Assembly (NCBI GenBank): GCA_963169165.1
Contig: CAUJFL010000013.1
Location: forward strand, 1-63,825
Direction: 5' to 3'
DNA length: 63,825 nt
From: Myxococcota bacterium
Lineage (GTDB): Bacteria; Myxococcota_A; Polyangia; Polyangiales; Polyangiaceae
In this document: positions 10,062 to 18,870 of the stretch, piece after piece
How the letters are laid out: each line of letters begins with the position of its first letter
Numbering within the stretch: position 1 is the first letter of the stretch
The notes under the pieces: model-generated
Databases searched by the model: none
What the model was told of the DNA's origin: nothing
The model's input: only the letters and a program-made list of their open reading frames with translations
Position numbers and translations under genes: made by a program

Positions 10062-10077
10062 TTGGGTCACCCACGGG

Positions 10078-10240
10078 AGGCGAGGTGCTCGGGGCGTGGG
10101 GTTGCGCGGGATCGCGGAGCTCTCGTGGCGGACCATCCCGCGCGTGGCCATCGCGTTGCGGACCGCGTGGCGAGGGCGAGGTCGGCGCGAGGCAACGCGG
10201 GACCAGGCTTCCGCGCGCGCGTAGGGCGAGCCGTGCGACG
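10078..10240 (+). pseudogene. Decayed 3' fragment of a duplicate of the 11714-13339 barrel-like gene
   Basis: gaggcgaggtgctcgggg-cgtggggttgcgcgggatcgcggagctctcgtggcg(g/c)accatcccgcgcgtg(g/c)ccatcg matches 13030-13115; gaggtcggcgcgagg and cgcgggaccaggcttc match 13199 and 13302, with the sequence between deleted. Confidence 0.75.
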
Positions 10241-10585
10241 TGCCCGAGCGCACCAGAGCCGCCGCCCGCCGTACCGGAAGAGCACCGTGCTGCGGCGAGG
10301 GGCCGGCGGCGGCGAGGATGCGTGGGCGTGAGCGGCCAGACGACACCGGCGACGTTCTCTCGGGGTGGGCGTGTGGTAGCCCCGCGGCGATGTCGCTGAA
10401 CGCCGCGATCGCGGCAGTCCTCGCCCCGACGTCCGGTCGCGGCGCGCGTCGTCGTGGCACCGGGCGGCCGACGTCGGCCGCGTGACGGCAGGCGCCTCTC
10501 GCACGCTCGGTCTCGAGTGGGCCGAGACGCCGGGGAGCCCGCTCGCGTGCGACGCCACCCGGGGGCCATGGTACAACGAGCAGAC

Positions 10586-10780
10586 ATGACAGACCCCTCC
10601 GCCGAGGAGCGGCGTCGCGCCCGAGCCGCCGCCACAGTCAAGATCATCCGCCCCGGCGAAGAGGCCGCCGCCGCGCTGGAGGATGCTCGCTATTGGGAGC
10701 GCATTTCGCTCGACGAACGCGCCGAGTTTGTGTGGAAGCTCAGCGTCGAGGTGTACTCGCTCGCCGCCGAGGCGAAGTGA
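10586..10780 (+). CDS. Small protein (64 aa), possible antitoxin-like partner of the downstream nucleotidyltransferase
   Basis: MTDPSAEERRRARAAATVKIIRPGEEAAAALEDARYWERISLDERAEFVWKLSVEVYSLAAEAK; GTGA overlap with the next gene. Confidence 0.6.
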   Translation: MTDPSAEERRRARAAATVKIIRPGEEAAAALEDARYWERISLDERAEFVWKLSVEVYSLAAEAK

Positions 10781-11229
10781 TCCCCGACTTTCTCGACCTG
10801 CTCGAGGCGCTCCTGGCGGAAGAGGCTCGCTTCCTGATCGTCGGCGGTTACGCCGTCGGCATCCACGGTCACCCCCGAGCCACGAAGGACCTCGATGTCT
10901 GGGTGGAGCCCGGCGAGGAGAACGCGCCTCGCGTCATCGCCGCGCTCCGTCGATTCGGCGCCCCTCTCCACGGACTGACCGAGGAGGACCTTCGAACGCC
11001 GGGCGTCGGCCTCCAGCTCGGTGTTCCTCCCGGCCGCATCGACATCCTCACGCGGATCTCCGGCGTCGATTTCGAGCAAGCCTGGCCGCACCGCATCGAG
11101 GCCTCCTTCTTCGGGCGCGTCGGCTGCCCCGTCATCGGTCGCCGAGAGCTGCTCCAGAACAAGCGGGCGTCAGCACGCACGCAAGACCTCGCCGACGTGG
11201 AGGCACTCGAGAAGCTCGCGTCGCCCTGA
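10777..11229 (+). CDS. Nucleotidyltransferase-fold protein (AbiEii/DUF6036-like)
   Basis: RFLIVGGYAVGIHGHPRATKDLDVWVEP motif; GTG start at 10777. Confidence 0.75.
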   Translation: MIPDFLDLLEALLAEEARFLIVGGYAVGIHGHPRATKDLDVWVEPGEENAPRVIAALRRFGAPLHGLTEEDLRTPGVGLQLGVPPGRIDILTRISGVDFEQAWPHRIEASFFGRVGCPVIGRRELLQNKRASARTQDLADVEALEKLASP

Positions 11230-11239
11230 CGATCTGCCC

Positions 11240-11465
11240 GGCCCCGAAGGGCCGCGTGACGCCCTTCGACACCATGGGCGTCGTGGAGACCGTCTGCGAG
11301 ACGCGAGCCCACCTCGCCGAACCCATCGGCGAGCTGCTCGGGAACGAGGCGCTGGCGGGTGCGGGCCCAGTACTTGGGCGCGAGCTCCAGGGAGCGGTCC
11401 TTCGGCCAGTGGGCGAGGACGGGGAGCACGTCGCGGGGGTACGCCTGGCGAAGGGTGGAGATCCA
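11240..11465 (-). pseudogene. IS66-family transposase C-terminal remnant
   Basis: Minus-strand LPVLAHWPKDRSLELAPKYWARTRQRLVPEQLADGFGEVG resembles the IS66 C-terminal 'RVLPHWPRDRYLELAPxxWAxTRARL' region; preceding TPWVDLH is in another frame. Confidence 0.5.
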
Positions 11466-11536
11466 CCCACGGCGTCACTCGATCGTGACAATGGAATACA
11501 GCATCAAGGGGGCTTGATCGTGAGAGCGGTCCCCAC

Positions 11537-11590
11537 GCGAGCAGAAGCGAGCCGCCTGCGCCTTCGGCGCGGCCCGCGCCTGGGCTGGGC
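11537..11590 (+). repeat. Dispersed leader repeat, copy 2
   Basis: See 10008-10061. Confidence 0.9.
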
Positions 11591-11713
11591 GCGGGTCGCC
11601 CACAGGCACACCACAGATCGGCGCGAACTGTGGTGACCGTGCGACACCTCGCGGATCTTCGGCCACACTTTGGGCCAAATCGAGCTGGTCCGTCCGTTGC
11701 AAACTCGCCGACC

Positions 11714-13339
11714 GTGCGTCGAGCTTCCACGTTGTTCACGCTCGCCGTCCTGGCGGCCGCGCGCGGCGCGACGGCCCAAGGCGTCGATCCTGCCGAGGGG
11801 ACGGTCGTGTCCCTCGACGGCCACGATCTCGTGCTCGATCTGGGCGCGGCGCGCGGCGCGACAGAGGGTGACCTCGTCGAGCTCTGGCGACCGCTGCGGA
11901 TCAAGCACCCGGTGACGGGGCGGCTCCTGGTCGACCGGTTTCGTATCGGGACGCTGCGGGTCGGCGCGGTGCAGCGGGTGCTGTCGCTCGCGCGGCTCGA
12001 TGGGGATCCGACGCGGTCCCCGGCGGTCGGCGACGTCGTGATCCTGCGGCGTCGCGCGGCGAGCCCGCCAACCCTGCCGCCGCCGTCGAGGTCCGCCGCC
12101 CCGGCGGCTCCGTCGAGCGCGGCGCCCGTCGCGACCCCGGCCACGCCCGCGGGAGACGCGGACGCGGTCGAGCTGTCCAGGCTGTTCGACGAGCTGCGCG
12201 GCAAGGAGCCACGGCAGCGCGCCCAGAGATACAATGAGTTCGCGGAGGCTCACCCGGACAGCCGCTTCGCGGTCGTCCTGCGCGAGGAGGCGGGGGCGTT
12301 GAGCGCCCTCGCCTCGCCGCCCTCCGCGACCAGGGAGCCCATCGCGCTGATGGCTCATGAGCGCCCCGCCGAGGCCCGCGCGAACGTCCCGCTGCAGCTC
12401 GCGTTCGTGGTGCGCGGCGCGCGCGCGGGCGTGCTGCACGTGAAGACCGCGACAGGACCATCCTATGTGTCGACCCCGCTCCGGGAGGCTGGGCGCGGCT
12501 ACCTCGTCGCCACGTTGCCAGGCGACCTCGTGACGGCGCCGGGCTTCTCGTACTTTGCAGAGGCCACCGACGAGGAGGGACGAGCGCTGGGGCTGTTCCG
12601 CACGGCCGAGGAGCCCGAGCGGATCGACGTCGAGGGTCCGTCGAGCGCGCTCGACGAGAGGGGCGCGCTGAGCGCGACACTGTTCAGTGAGTACGCGTTC
12701 TATGGACCCCCCAGCAAGGCCAATGACTATGTGTTTCAGACCGAGGGCACGTTCGGGGCGCGCTTCGGGGAGGGCCACGTCCGCGCGCTGCGCTCCGGGT
12801 TCGGCGTGCTCCGGGGCGCGAGCGGCTCGCTGCGGGAGCTCGACGTCGAGCACGCGACGCCACGCAAGGTGGGGCTCACCTACGGCCACGTCGAGCTCGA
12901 GCTGGCGCCGATGCCCTCGCTGGGGCTCATCGGCCGGGCGATCGTCGGCCTCCGGGACGACGGCGTCGGGGGCGGCGCGCAGGCCTTCATCCGGATCGGT
13001 CACGACAAGCGATCGAACCTGTTGCTCGGAGGCGAGGTGCTCGGGGGCGTGGGGTTGCGCGGGATCGCGGAGCTCTCGTGGCGCACCATCCCGCGCGTGC
13101 CCATCGTGTTGCGTACCGAGGTGACCAACCAGCCCGCCGGCGCGAGCCCGCCGCCCGTGCCCGACGGCGAGCCGAGCGGAGCGGCGCGCGGCAAGAGCGA
13201 GGTCGGCGCGAGGGCCGTCGCGCAGGTCGGCTATCAGTTTACACAGCAGCTCGAGGTCGCGGTCCGCGCCTCGTACCAGGGCCGCACGATCAACCACGCG
13301 GGACCAGGCTTCGGCGCAGGAGCGACTTACACATGGTGA
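11714..13339 (+). CDS. Secreted/outer-membrane beta-barrel-like protein
   Basis: Signal VRRASTLFTLAVLAAARGATAQG; C-terminal alternating aromatic/hydrophobic strands ending FGAGATYTW. Start could lie upstream at 11630. Confidence 0.7.
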   Translation: MRRASTLFTLAVLAAARGATAQGVDPAEGTVVSLDGHDLVLDLGAARGATEGDLVELWRPLRIKHPVTGRLLVDRFRIGTLRVGAVQRVLSLARLDGDPTRSPAVGDVVILRRRAASPPTLPPPSRSAAPAAPSSAAPVATPATPAGDADAVELSRLFDELRGKEPRQRAQRYNEFAEAHPDSRFAVVLREEAGALSALASPPSATREPIALMAHERPAEARANVPLQLAFVVRGARAGVLHVKTATGPSYVSTPLREAGRGYLVATLPGDLVTAPGFSYFAEATDEEGRALGLFRTAEEPERIDVEGPSSALDERGALSATLFSEYAFYGPPSKANDYVFQTEGTFGARFGEGHVRALRSGFGVLRGASGSLRELDVEHATPRKVGLTYGHVELELAPMPSLGLIGRAIVGLRDDGVGGGAQAFIRIGHDKRSNLLLGGEVLGGVGLRGIAELSWRTIPRVPIVLRTEVTNQPAGASPPPVPDGEPSGAARGKSEVGARAVAQVGYQFTQQLEVAVRASYQGRTINHAGPGFGAGATYTW

Positions 13340-14421
13340 CTCGAGCGCTCTCAGTGTCATTCGGGTGCCTGCTGGCGTCGCTGCTTCGGGTGGGCGCGGC
13401 CCGCGCGGAGGAGCCTGGCCCGCGCGTCCTGCACACGCCGTCGTCGACGCACGCCGAGTGCCAGGATCTCCGGGTACAGGCGACGGTCGAGCACGCGGAG
13501 CAAGTGAAGACGGCGTGGCTCGTGTACCTCCACGAGGGTGAGGCTCGTGAGGTACCGTTCCGGCGCGCGCCCGAGGGCCCGTACCTGGCGACAGCGCCGG
13601 GCCGAGAGGTGTGCGGATCATTTGCATACACCATCGAGATCGAGCTGCTGGACGGCGCGCGCGTCGCGGCCTTCGCCGCTCGCGACGCCCCGTACCAGGT
13701 GGCGCTGTACAAGCCCCGCGAGCAGGAGAGAGAGGCGGCGCTCGCGGCGAGGCTCTCGAACCGTCGCGCCGTCGTGTCGACCTCGTTCGAGTACGCCGAT
13801 TTCGGCGCGACCTCGGCCAAGCCGGCACCATCCGCTCCACCCGCCACGGCGTCGGCGCCCGCGTCGATCTCGGATCGCTACTACCGCGTCGAGGCCGGCT
13901 ACACCTACCGGATGCTCGGCGCGGTGGCCGAGTTCGGGCTGCGCGGCGGCGCCGTGCGGGGCACCTCGGTCGTGCCAGGCGAGACCGATCCCAGCAAGCG
14001 CGCGGTGGGGCTCAACTACGGCGCGCCCTGGGTGCTGCTGCGCGCCACGGATTGGTTGCATGTCGAGGCGACCACGCTCACCAGCGTCACCGAGGTCGGG
14101 TTCTCCGTCGGCGGCGGCGCCGCGGTGATGATCGGCGATCCCTGGGGCTCGAAGTTCACGCTGGGGCTCGAGTCGGTCCAGGTCTTCGGGACGCGCGCCT
14201 ATTCACGGATGGACTTGCCAGTGGGGCGCGGGGCGTACCTCGCGCCGATCGTCGAGGTGACCGACATGCCGCACGCGGACCGCACGGGAGTCCGGCTGCT
14301 CCTCGAGGGGCGCGCCGACCTCGGGCAGGGCTACGGCGTGAAGGCGCTCATCGGCTACCAGGCGCGTGACGCGTCGAGCGGCGGGATCGCGGGCGGCGTC
14401 GGGATGACCTACGCGTTCTGA
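13333..14421 (+). CDS. Secreted outer-membrane barrel-like protein
   Basis: MVTRALSVSFGCLLASLLRVGAARA signal; C-terminal ...GGVGMTYAF; overlaps the upstream stop. Confidence 0.7.
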   Translation: MVTRALSVSFGCLLASLLRVGAARAEEPGPRVLHTPSSTHAECQDLRVQATVEHAEQVKTAWLVYLHEGEAREVPFRRAPEGPYLATAPGREVCGSFAYTIEIELLDGARVAAFAARDAPYQVALYKPREQEREAALAARLSNRRAVVSTSFEYADFGATSAKPAPSAPPATASAPASISDRYYRVEAGYTYRMLGAVAEFGLRGGAVRGTSVVPGETDPSKRAVGLNYGAPWVLLRATDWLHVEATTLTSVTEVGFSVGGGAAVMIGDPWGSKFTLGLESVQVFGTRAYSRMDLPVGRGAYLAPIVEVTDMPHADRTGVRLLLEGRADLGQGYGVKALIGYQARDASSGGIAGGVGMTYAF

Positions 14422-14474
14422 CGCGCCCCACTATTCGCTTGTCGAGCGGCGCGGGCGCGGTTTCACTGTCATCC

Positions 14475-15824
14475 ATGAACACGACGCCGCGCTTCACGCT
14501 CGTCGCGATCCTCGGGCTGGCGTGCGGCGGGTGCGGCGGCGCTCCGGGCGCTGGCGATCCCGGCGCGGACGCGGCGAAGGGGGGCGCAGCGGGCGCCGGC
14601 GAGGGCGGTTCGGGAGCCACGTCGAGCGCGGGCGAGGCGGGTGGTCCCGCGCGAGGGGCGCGGCGGCCCGGGGCGACGAGTCCAGGGTTCACGCCCGCGC
14701 GCCCCACGGTCCCGGTCGACGCGCCGCCCGCGCCCACCTGCACGGGGTGCTTCGTCGAGGCCGAGGCTGGCGCCTTCCACACCTGCGCGCGGGCCGACGA
14801 CGGGCGGGTCGCGTGCTGGGGCTCGAACGTGGCAGGCCAGGTGGGCGCGGAGAGCCCGCACGAAGAGACGCTGTCGCCCCGCGAGCCCTCTCCTCTCTGG
14901 GTTCCGGGGCTCGACGACGCGGTCGACCTCGGGCTGGGCTACGCCTTCAGCTGCGCCGTGCGGGCCGGCGGGAGGATCGCTTGCTGGGGTGACGGGCGTG
15001 ACCTGTTGCTCGGCTCCGCGCAGACCTGCGCAGAGCCGGCGGCGCCGTGCCGCGTGCTCACCCCCGTTCAGGTGCCCCTCGTCGTCGACGCGGTCGAGGT
15101 GGTCGCCGGAGATCGCCACGCCTGCGCGCGCACGGCGGCCGGTGAGGTGTGGTGCTGGGGGCGCAACGACCACGGCGAGACGGGGCTGACGCCGTCGCCG
15201 TCGTCGCCGCTCCAGGCGCCCACCCGCGTGCCCGAGGTGGTGGCGGCGCGGCTGTTCGCGCGGGGCGCGGTGACGTGTGCGCTCGGCGAGGGGGGCGCGC
15301 TCAGCTGCTGGGGCGACGGCGTCGTCGACTGTAAACCAACCAAACCAACGTTGCTCGCGACGGGCGCGGTCGACGTGGCCCTCGGCGCGGGCGATCTCTG
15401 CGTGCTCGACGCCGGCGGGGCCGTGCGCTGTCGCGGCGCCAACCTGGGCGGCGAGCTCGGCGAGGTCCACGCGCCGCACTCTTGCGGCAAGAATGACGCG
15501 TGGACCGACGAGCTCGTCCAGCTCGCGGCTGGCGCCTCCCGCGTGGTCGGCGTCGGAGGCTCGCTGTGCGTCCTCGATTTCGACGGCTCGCTGCGCTGCC
15601 TCGGCGACGCGCTCCCGCCCGCTGCCAAGTCGCTCGTCGAGACGGCGGCGCTGCCCGCCGTCACCTCGCTGGCGGGAGGCGCCGGCCACCTGGTGATGCT
15701 CGGCGCGGACGGTCGGGTCGGCGCGCTCGGTGCCAACTGGTACGGCCAGCTCGGCGACGGCAGCGCGTACCAGGCGCAGCCGTCGATGACCGTCGTGTGG
15801 ACGTCGACGACGGCGCTGCCCTGA
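14475..15824 (+). CDS. RCC1-repeat lipoprotein
   Basis: MNTTPRFTLVAILGLACGGCGG lipobox; repeated HTCARADDGRVACWGSNVAGQVG / HACARTAAGEVWCWGRNDHGETG. Confidence 0.85.
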   Translation: MNTTPRFTLVAILGLACGGCGGAPGAGDPGADAAKGGAAGAGEGGSGATSSAGEAGGPARGARRPGATSPGFTPARPTVPVDAPPAPTCTGCFVEAEAGAFHTCARADDGRVACWGSNVAGQVGAESPHEETLSPREPSPLWVPGLDDAVDLGLGYAFSCAVRAGGRIACWGDGRDLLLGSAQTCAEPAAPCRVLTPVQVPLVVDAVEVVAGDRHACARTAAGEVWCWGRNDHGETGLTPSPSSPLQAPTRVPEVVAARLFARGAVTCALGEGGALSCWGDGVVDCKPTKPTLLATGAVDVALGAGDLCVLDAGGAVRCRGANLGGELGEVHAPHSCGKNDAWTDELVQLAAGASRVVGVGGSLCVLDFDGSLRCLGDALPPAAKSLVETAALPAVTSLAGGAGHLVMLGADGRVGALGANWYGQLGDGSAYQAQPSMTVVWTSTTALP

Positions 15825-15831
15825 CCGAGCA

Positions 15832-17052
15832 TCAGTACGATTCCATCGCGGCGCACTCGAGCGCCGGCCCCGCGTCGACGCCCAGGGTCGCGCAGAACTT
15901 CTGATAGAAGGCGACGCGATCCTTCACCTGCGGCGGGCTGGGGTACCCGCACTCGACGCCGCCGTTGATGATGTCGATCGTCAGCCCGAAGCCCTCGACG
16001 CGCCCCGCCTTCGCGTCCTCCGGGCTCGGCTGGTAGCCACCGGTCATCACGTCGTGCGCCGAGGGCTTGGGGGCCTGCGGGGTCATCCAGAACCACAGCG
16101 CGGTGCGGAAGGTCACCTCGGGGCTCGAGGTCACGAGATCGGGGTCGTGCAGCAGATCGACGCCGAGCGCGTCGCCGCACGCGCCATAGTTGTAGTTGTA
16201 TGACAGCTGGATGGGCCCGCGACCGTGGTACGTCTTGCCGGGCGCGCACGGATACTTGGCGTTGGTGGGTTCACAGTACCCTTTGCAAGCGCCTCCCTCG
16301 CAGCCGACCTCCTGCTTGAAGTACAGACCCCACGCCTGCGCGCCGCCGGGCGCCGTGGGCCAGCCGCCGGTCGTCTCGTGGCCGATGTTGGCGAAGAACG
16401 CGGCGAGCTCGCGCTTCTTCTGAGCCTCCGTGCCAGTGTTGGCGAACTCGGGGAACGTCGCGGCGGCCTTCACGAGGCCCTGATAGGTGAACAGCGCGTT
16501 TCGGTTGGGAAAGAGCGCCTCGTACTCGGCCTCGCTGATCAGCGCCGCGACGCCGCCGCTCGTCGGCTCGGCGCCGCCCCCCTGGGCGCCGCCCTCGCCG
16601 TCGCCCGCGCTCGCGCTCGTCGCGCCGGCCTTGCCCGCGCTCGCGCTCGTCGCACCGGCCTTGCCCGCGCTCGCGCTCGTCGCGCCGCCCTTGCCCGCGC
16701 TGCTCTGGGGGCTCCCGCCCGAGGCCGCGCCTCCCTTGCCCGCTGCGGCGACGCCCGCCTTTCCAGCGGCGCCGCCGCTCGCGACCGCGCCTCCCTCGCC
16801 AGCGGCGCCGCCCGGCCCGCCCGCGGGGCCCTTCGCGGACGAGCCGCCCCCGCCCGGCGCCGCGTGCCCGGCCGTCGCGGTGGATGAGTTGTTGGCAGTT
16901 TTGTTGGCGGCACCGCCCGCGGCGCCCGCCGGAGCGCCCGCGGTCGCGCCGCTGAAATCATCCGCGTCGGCGTCGAGCGGTCCGGCCGAGGCACAGGCCA
17001 CGAGCGAGGAGAAGACGACAGCGGCGGCGCACAGCGAGAGGGTCCTGGTCAT
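15832..17052 (-). CDS. GH19 chitinase-like lipoprotein with Gly/Ala/Ser repeat linker
   Basis: LAAFFANIGHETTGGW, YHGRGPIQLSYNYNYGACGDALGVDLLHDPDLV, FRTALWFWMTPQ; signal MTRTLSLCAAAVVFSSLVACASA. Confidence 0.88.
   Translation of the reverse strand: MTRTLSLCAAAVVFSSLVACASAGPLDADADDFSGATAGAPAGAAGGAANKTANNSSTATAGHAAPGGGGSSAKGPAGGPGGAAGEGGAVASGGAAGKAGVAAAGKGGAASGGSPQSSAGKGGATSASAGKAGATSASAGKAGATSASAGDGEGGAQGGGAEPTSGGVAALISEAEYEALFPNRNALFTYQGLVKAAATFPEFANTGTEAQKKRELAAFFANIGHETTGGWPTAPGGAQAWGLYFKQEVGCEGGACKGYCEPTNAKYPCAPGKTYHGRGPIQLSYNYNYGACGDALGVDLLHDPDLVTSSPEVTFRTALWFWMTPQAPKPSAHDVMTGGYQPSPEDAKAGRVEGFGLTIDIINGGVECGYPSPPQVKDRVAFYQKFCATLGVDAGPALECAAMESY
16603..16700. repeat. Roughly 30-bp tandem repeats encoding GKAGATSASA
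   Basis: Three near-identical copies of cttgcccgcgctcgcgctcgtcgc(g/a)ccg. Confidence 0.85.
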
Positions 17053-17053
17053 G

Positions 17054-17084
17054 TGACCGGACTGAGCAACGGGCGTGCCGGTCA
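17054..17084. promoter_or_regulatory. Inverted repeat TGACCGG-N17-CCGGTCA next to the chitinase start
   Basis: 7-bp perfect arms at 17054-17060 and 17078-17084. Confidence 0.35.
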
Positions 17085-17122
17085 AAATGCCGCGAAAATG
17101 GGCCGATCTGGCTCCATCCCAG

Positions 17123-17139
17123 GTGATCGGATCGATCAC
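17123..17139. promoter_or_regulatory. Inverted repeat GTGATCG-GAT-CGATCAC in the chitinase/P5CDH divergent region
   Basis: 7-bp perfect arms, 3-bp spacer. Confidence 0.4.
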
Positions 17140-17240
17140 GGCGTGTGATCGACGAGTTCGGGCGCGGGCCACCGCGCCGAAGCGTCTCCGGCCGCTCGAA
17201 CGCTGTCGCGCGTCTGTCGTCGCGGTAGAGTGCGCCAGCC

Positions 17241-18869
17241 ATGCTGGATCTCCCCGCGCCGCGCGCGCTCCCCTCGAACGAGCCGACCCTCTCCTACGCG
17301 CCTGGATCCCCCGAGCGCGCCGCGCTGAAGGAGGCGCTCGTGGCGGTGGGCGCCGAGGTACCTGATATTCCTCACATCGTGGGCGGCCTGCACCTGCGCG
17401 AGGGCGCGCCGCGCGAGGTCCGCTCGCCGCAGCGTCACCAGCGCGTGCTCGGGGTCTTTCACGAAGGCGGCGGCGCGATGGCCGAGCGCGCGATCGGGGC
17501 CGCGCTCGCGGCGGCCCCCGCGTGGGCCGAGACGCCGTTCGACGAGCGGGCGCGCATCTTCCTGCGGGCGGCCGAGCTCGCCGCGGGCCCGTTTCGTCAG
17601 GTGCTCAACGCCGCGACGATGCTCGGCCAGGGCAAGACCGCGCACCAGGCCGAGATCGACAGCGCCTGCGAGCTGGTGGATTTCTTGAGGTTCAACGTGG
17701 CGTTCGCGACGCAGCTGATCTCGCAGCCGCTGTCGGCGCCGGGCGCGTTCAACGCGGTCGAGCTGCGGCCGCTCGAGGGGTTCGTGCTGGCCGTCACGCC
17801 GTTCAATTTCACGGCGATCGCCGGCAACCTCCCGTCGGCGCCGGCGCTGATGGGCAACGTCGTCGTCTGGAAGCCCGCCGAGACCCAGAGCCTCGCGGCG
17901 TACCACCTCGCGCGCCTCTTCGAGGCGGCCGGGGTGCCGCCGGGGGTGATCAACGTCGTCCACGGCGACGGCCCGAGCGTCGGCGACGCGTGCACGAGAC
18001 ACCCGGAGTTCGCCGGGCTCCACTTCACGGGCTCGACGCGCGTGTTTCAGTCGTTCTACCGCGCGGTCGGCGACAACATCGCGCGCTACCGCACGTACCC
18101 GCGGCTCGTCGGCGAGACGGGCGGCAAGGACTTCGTGCTCGCGCACCCCTCCGCCGACGTCGACGAGCTCGCCGTCGCGCTCGTGCGCGGCGCGTTCGAG
18201 TTCCAGGGCCAGAAGTGCTCGGCCGCGTCGCGCGCCTACGTGCCCCGCTCGCTGTGGGCGCGGCTGCGGGCGCGGCTCGTCGAGCTGGTCGCCGAGCTCG
18301 TGGTCGGCGACGTCGAGGATTTTCGCGTGCTGATGGGCGCGGTCATCGACGAGCGGGCCTACGCGCGGCTCATCACTTGGCAAGCGCGGATGAACTCCGA
18401 CGCGGGGGCCGAGCGCGTCACCGGCGGCGGCGCGTCGCGCGAGACGGGCTGGTTCGTCGAGCCGACCATCTACAGGGTCGACGATCCGGGCCACTCCATC
18501 TTTCACGAGGAGCTCTTCGGCCCGGTGCTCGCGGTGTTCGTCTACGAGGACGCGAGCCTCGACGAGACGCTCGACCTCATCGACCGCACGAGCCCGTACG
18601 CGCTGACGGGCGCGGTCCTGTCTCGAGACCGAGCGTTCGTCGCGGAGGCCGCGCGACGCCTGCGCAACGCGGCCGGCAACTTCTACGTCAATGACAAGCC
18701 CACCGGCGCGGTCGTCGGCCAGCAGCCGTTCGGCGGAGCGCGCGCGTCAGGCACCAACGACAAGGCTGGCAGCGCGTTGAACCTGCTGCGGTGGGTCAGC
18801 CCCCGCACCGTGAAGGAGACGTGGGTCCCGCCGCGCGAGGTGGGCTACCCGTCGATGAGGGAGGCCTGA
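17241..18869 (+). CDS. pruA: 1-pyrroline-5-carboxylate dehydrogenase (L-glutamate gamma-semialdehyde dehydrogenase)
   Basis: AVTPFNFTAIAGNLPSAPALMGNVVVWKPAETQ, VGETGGKDFVLAHPSADV, FEFQGQKCSAASRAYVP. Confidence 0.9.
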   Translation: MLDLPAPRALPSNEPTLSYAPGSPERAALKEALVAVGAEVPDIPHIVGGLHLREGAPREVRSPQRHQRVLGVFHEGGGAMAERAIGAALAAAPAWAETPFDERARIFLRAAELAAGPFRQVLNAATMLGQGKTAHQAEIDSACELVDFLRFNVAFATQLISQPLSAPGAFNAVELRPLEGFVLAVTPFNFTAIAGNLPSAPALMGNVVVWKPAETQSLAAYHLARLFEAAGVPPGVINVVHGDGPSVGDACTRHPEFAGLHFTGSTRVFQSFYRAVGDNIARYRTYPRLVGETGGKDFVLAHPSADVDELAVALVRGAFEFQGQKCSAASRAYVPRSLWARLRARLVELVAELVVGDVEDFRVLMGAVIDERAYARLITWQARMNSDAGAERVTGGGASRETGWFVEPTIYRVDDPGHSIFHEELFGPVLAVFVYEDASLDETLDLIDRTSPYALTGAVLSRDRAFVAEAARRLRNAAGNFYVNDKPTGAVVGQQPFGGARASGTNDKAGSALNLLRWVSPRTVKETWVPPREVGYPSMREA

Positions 18870-18870
18870 G

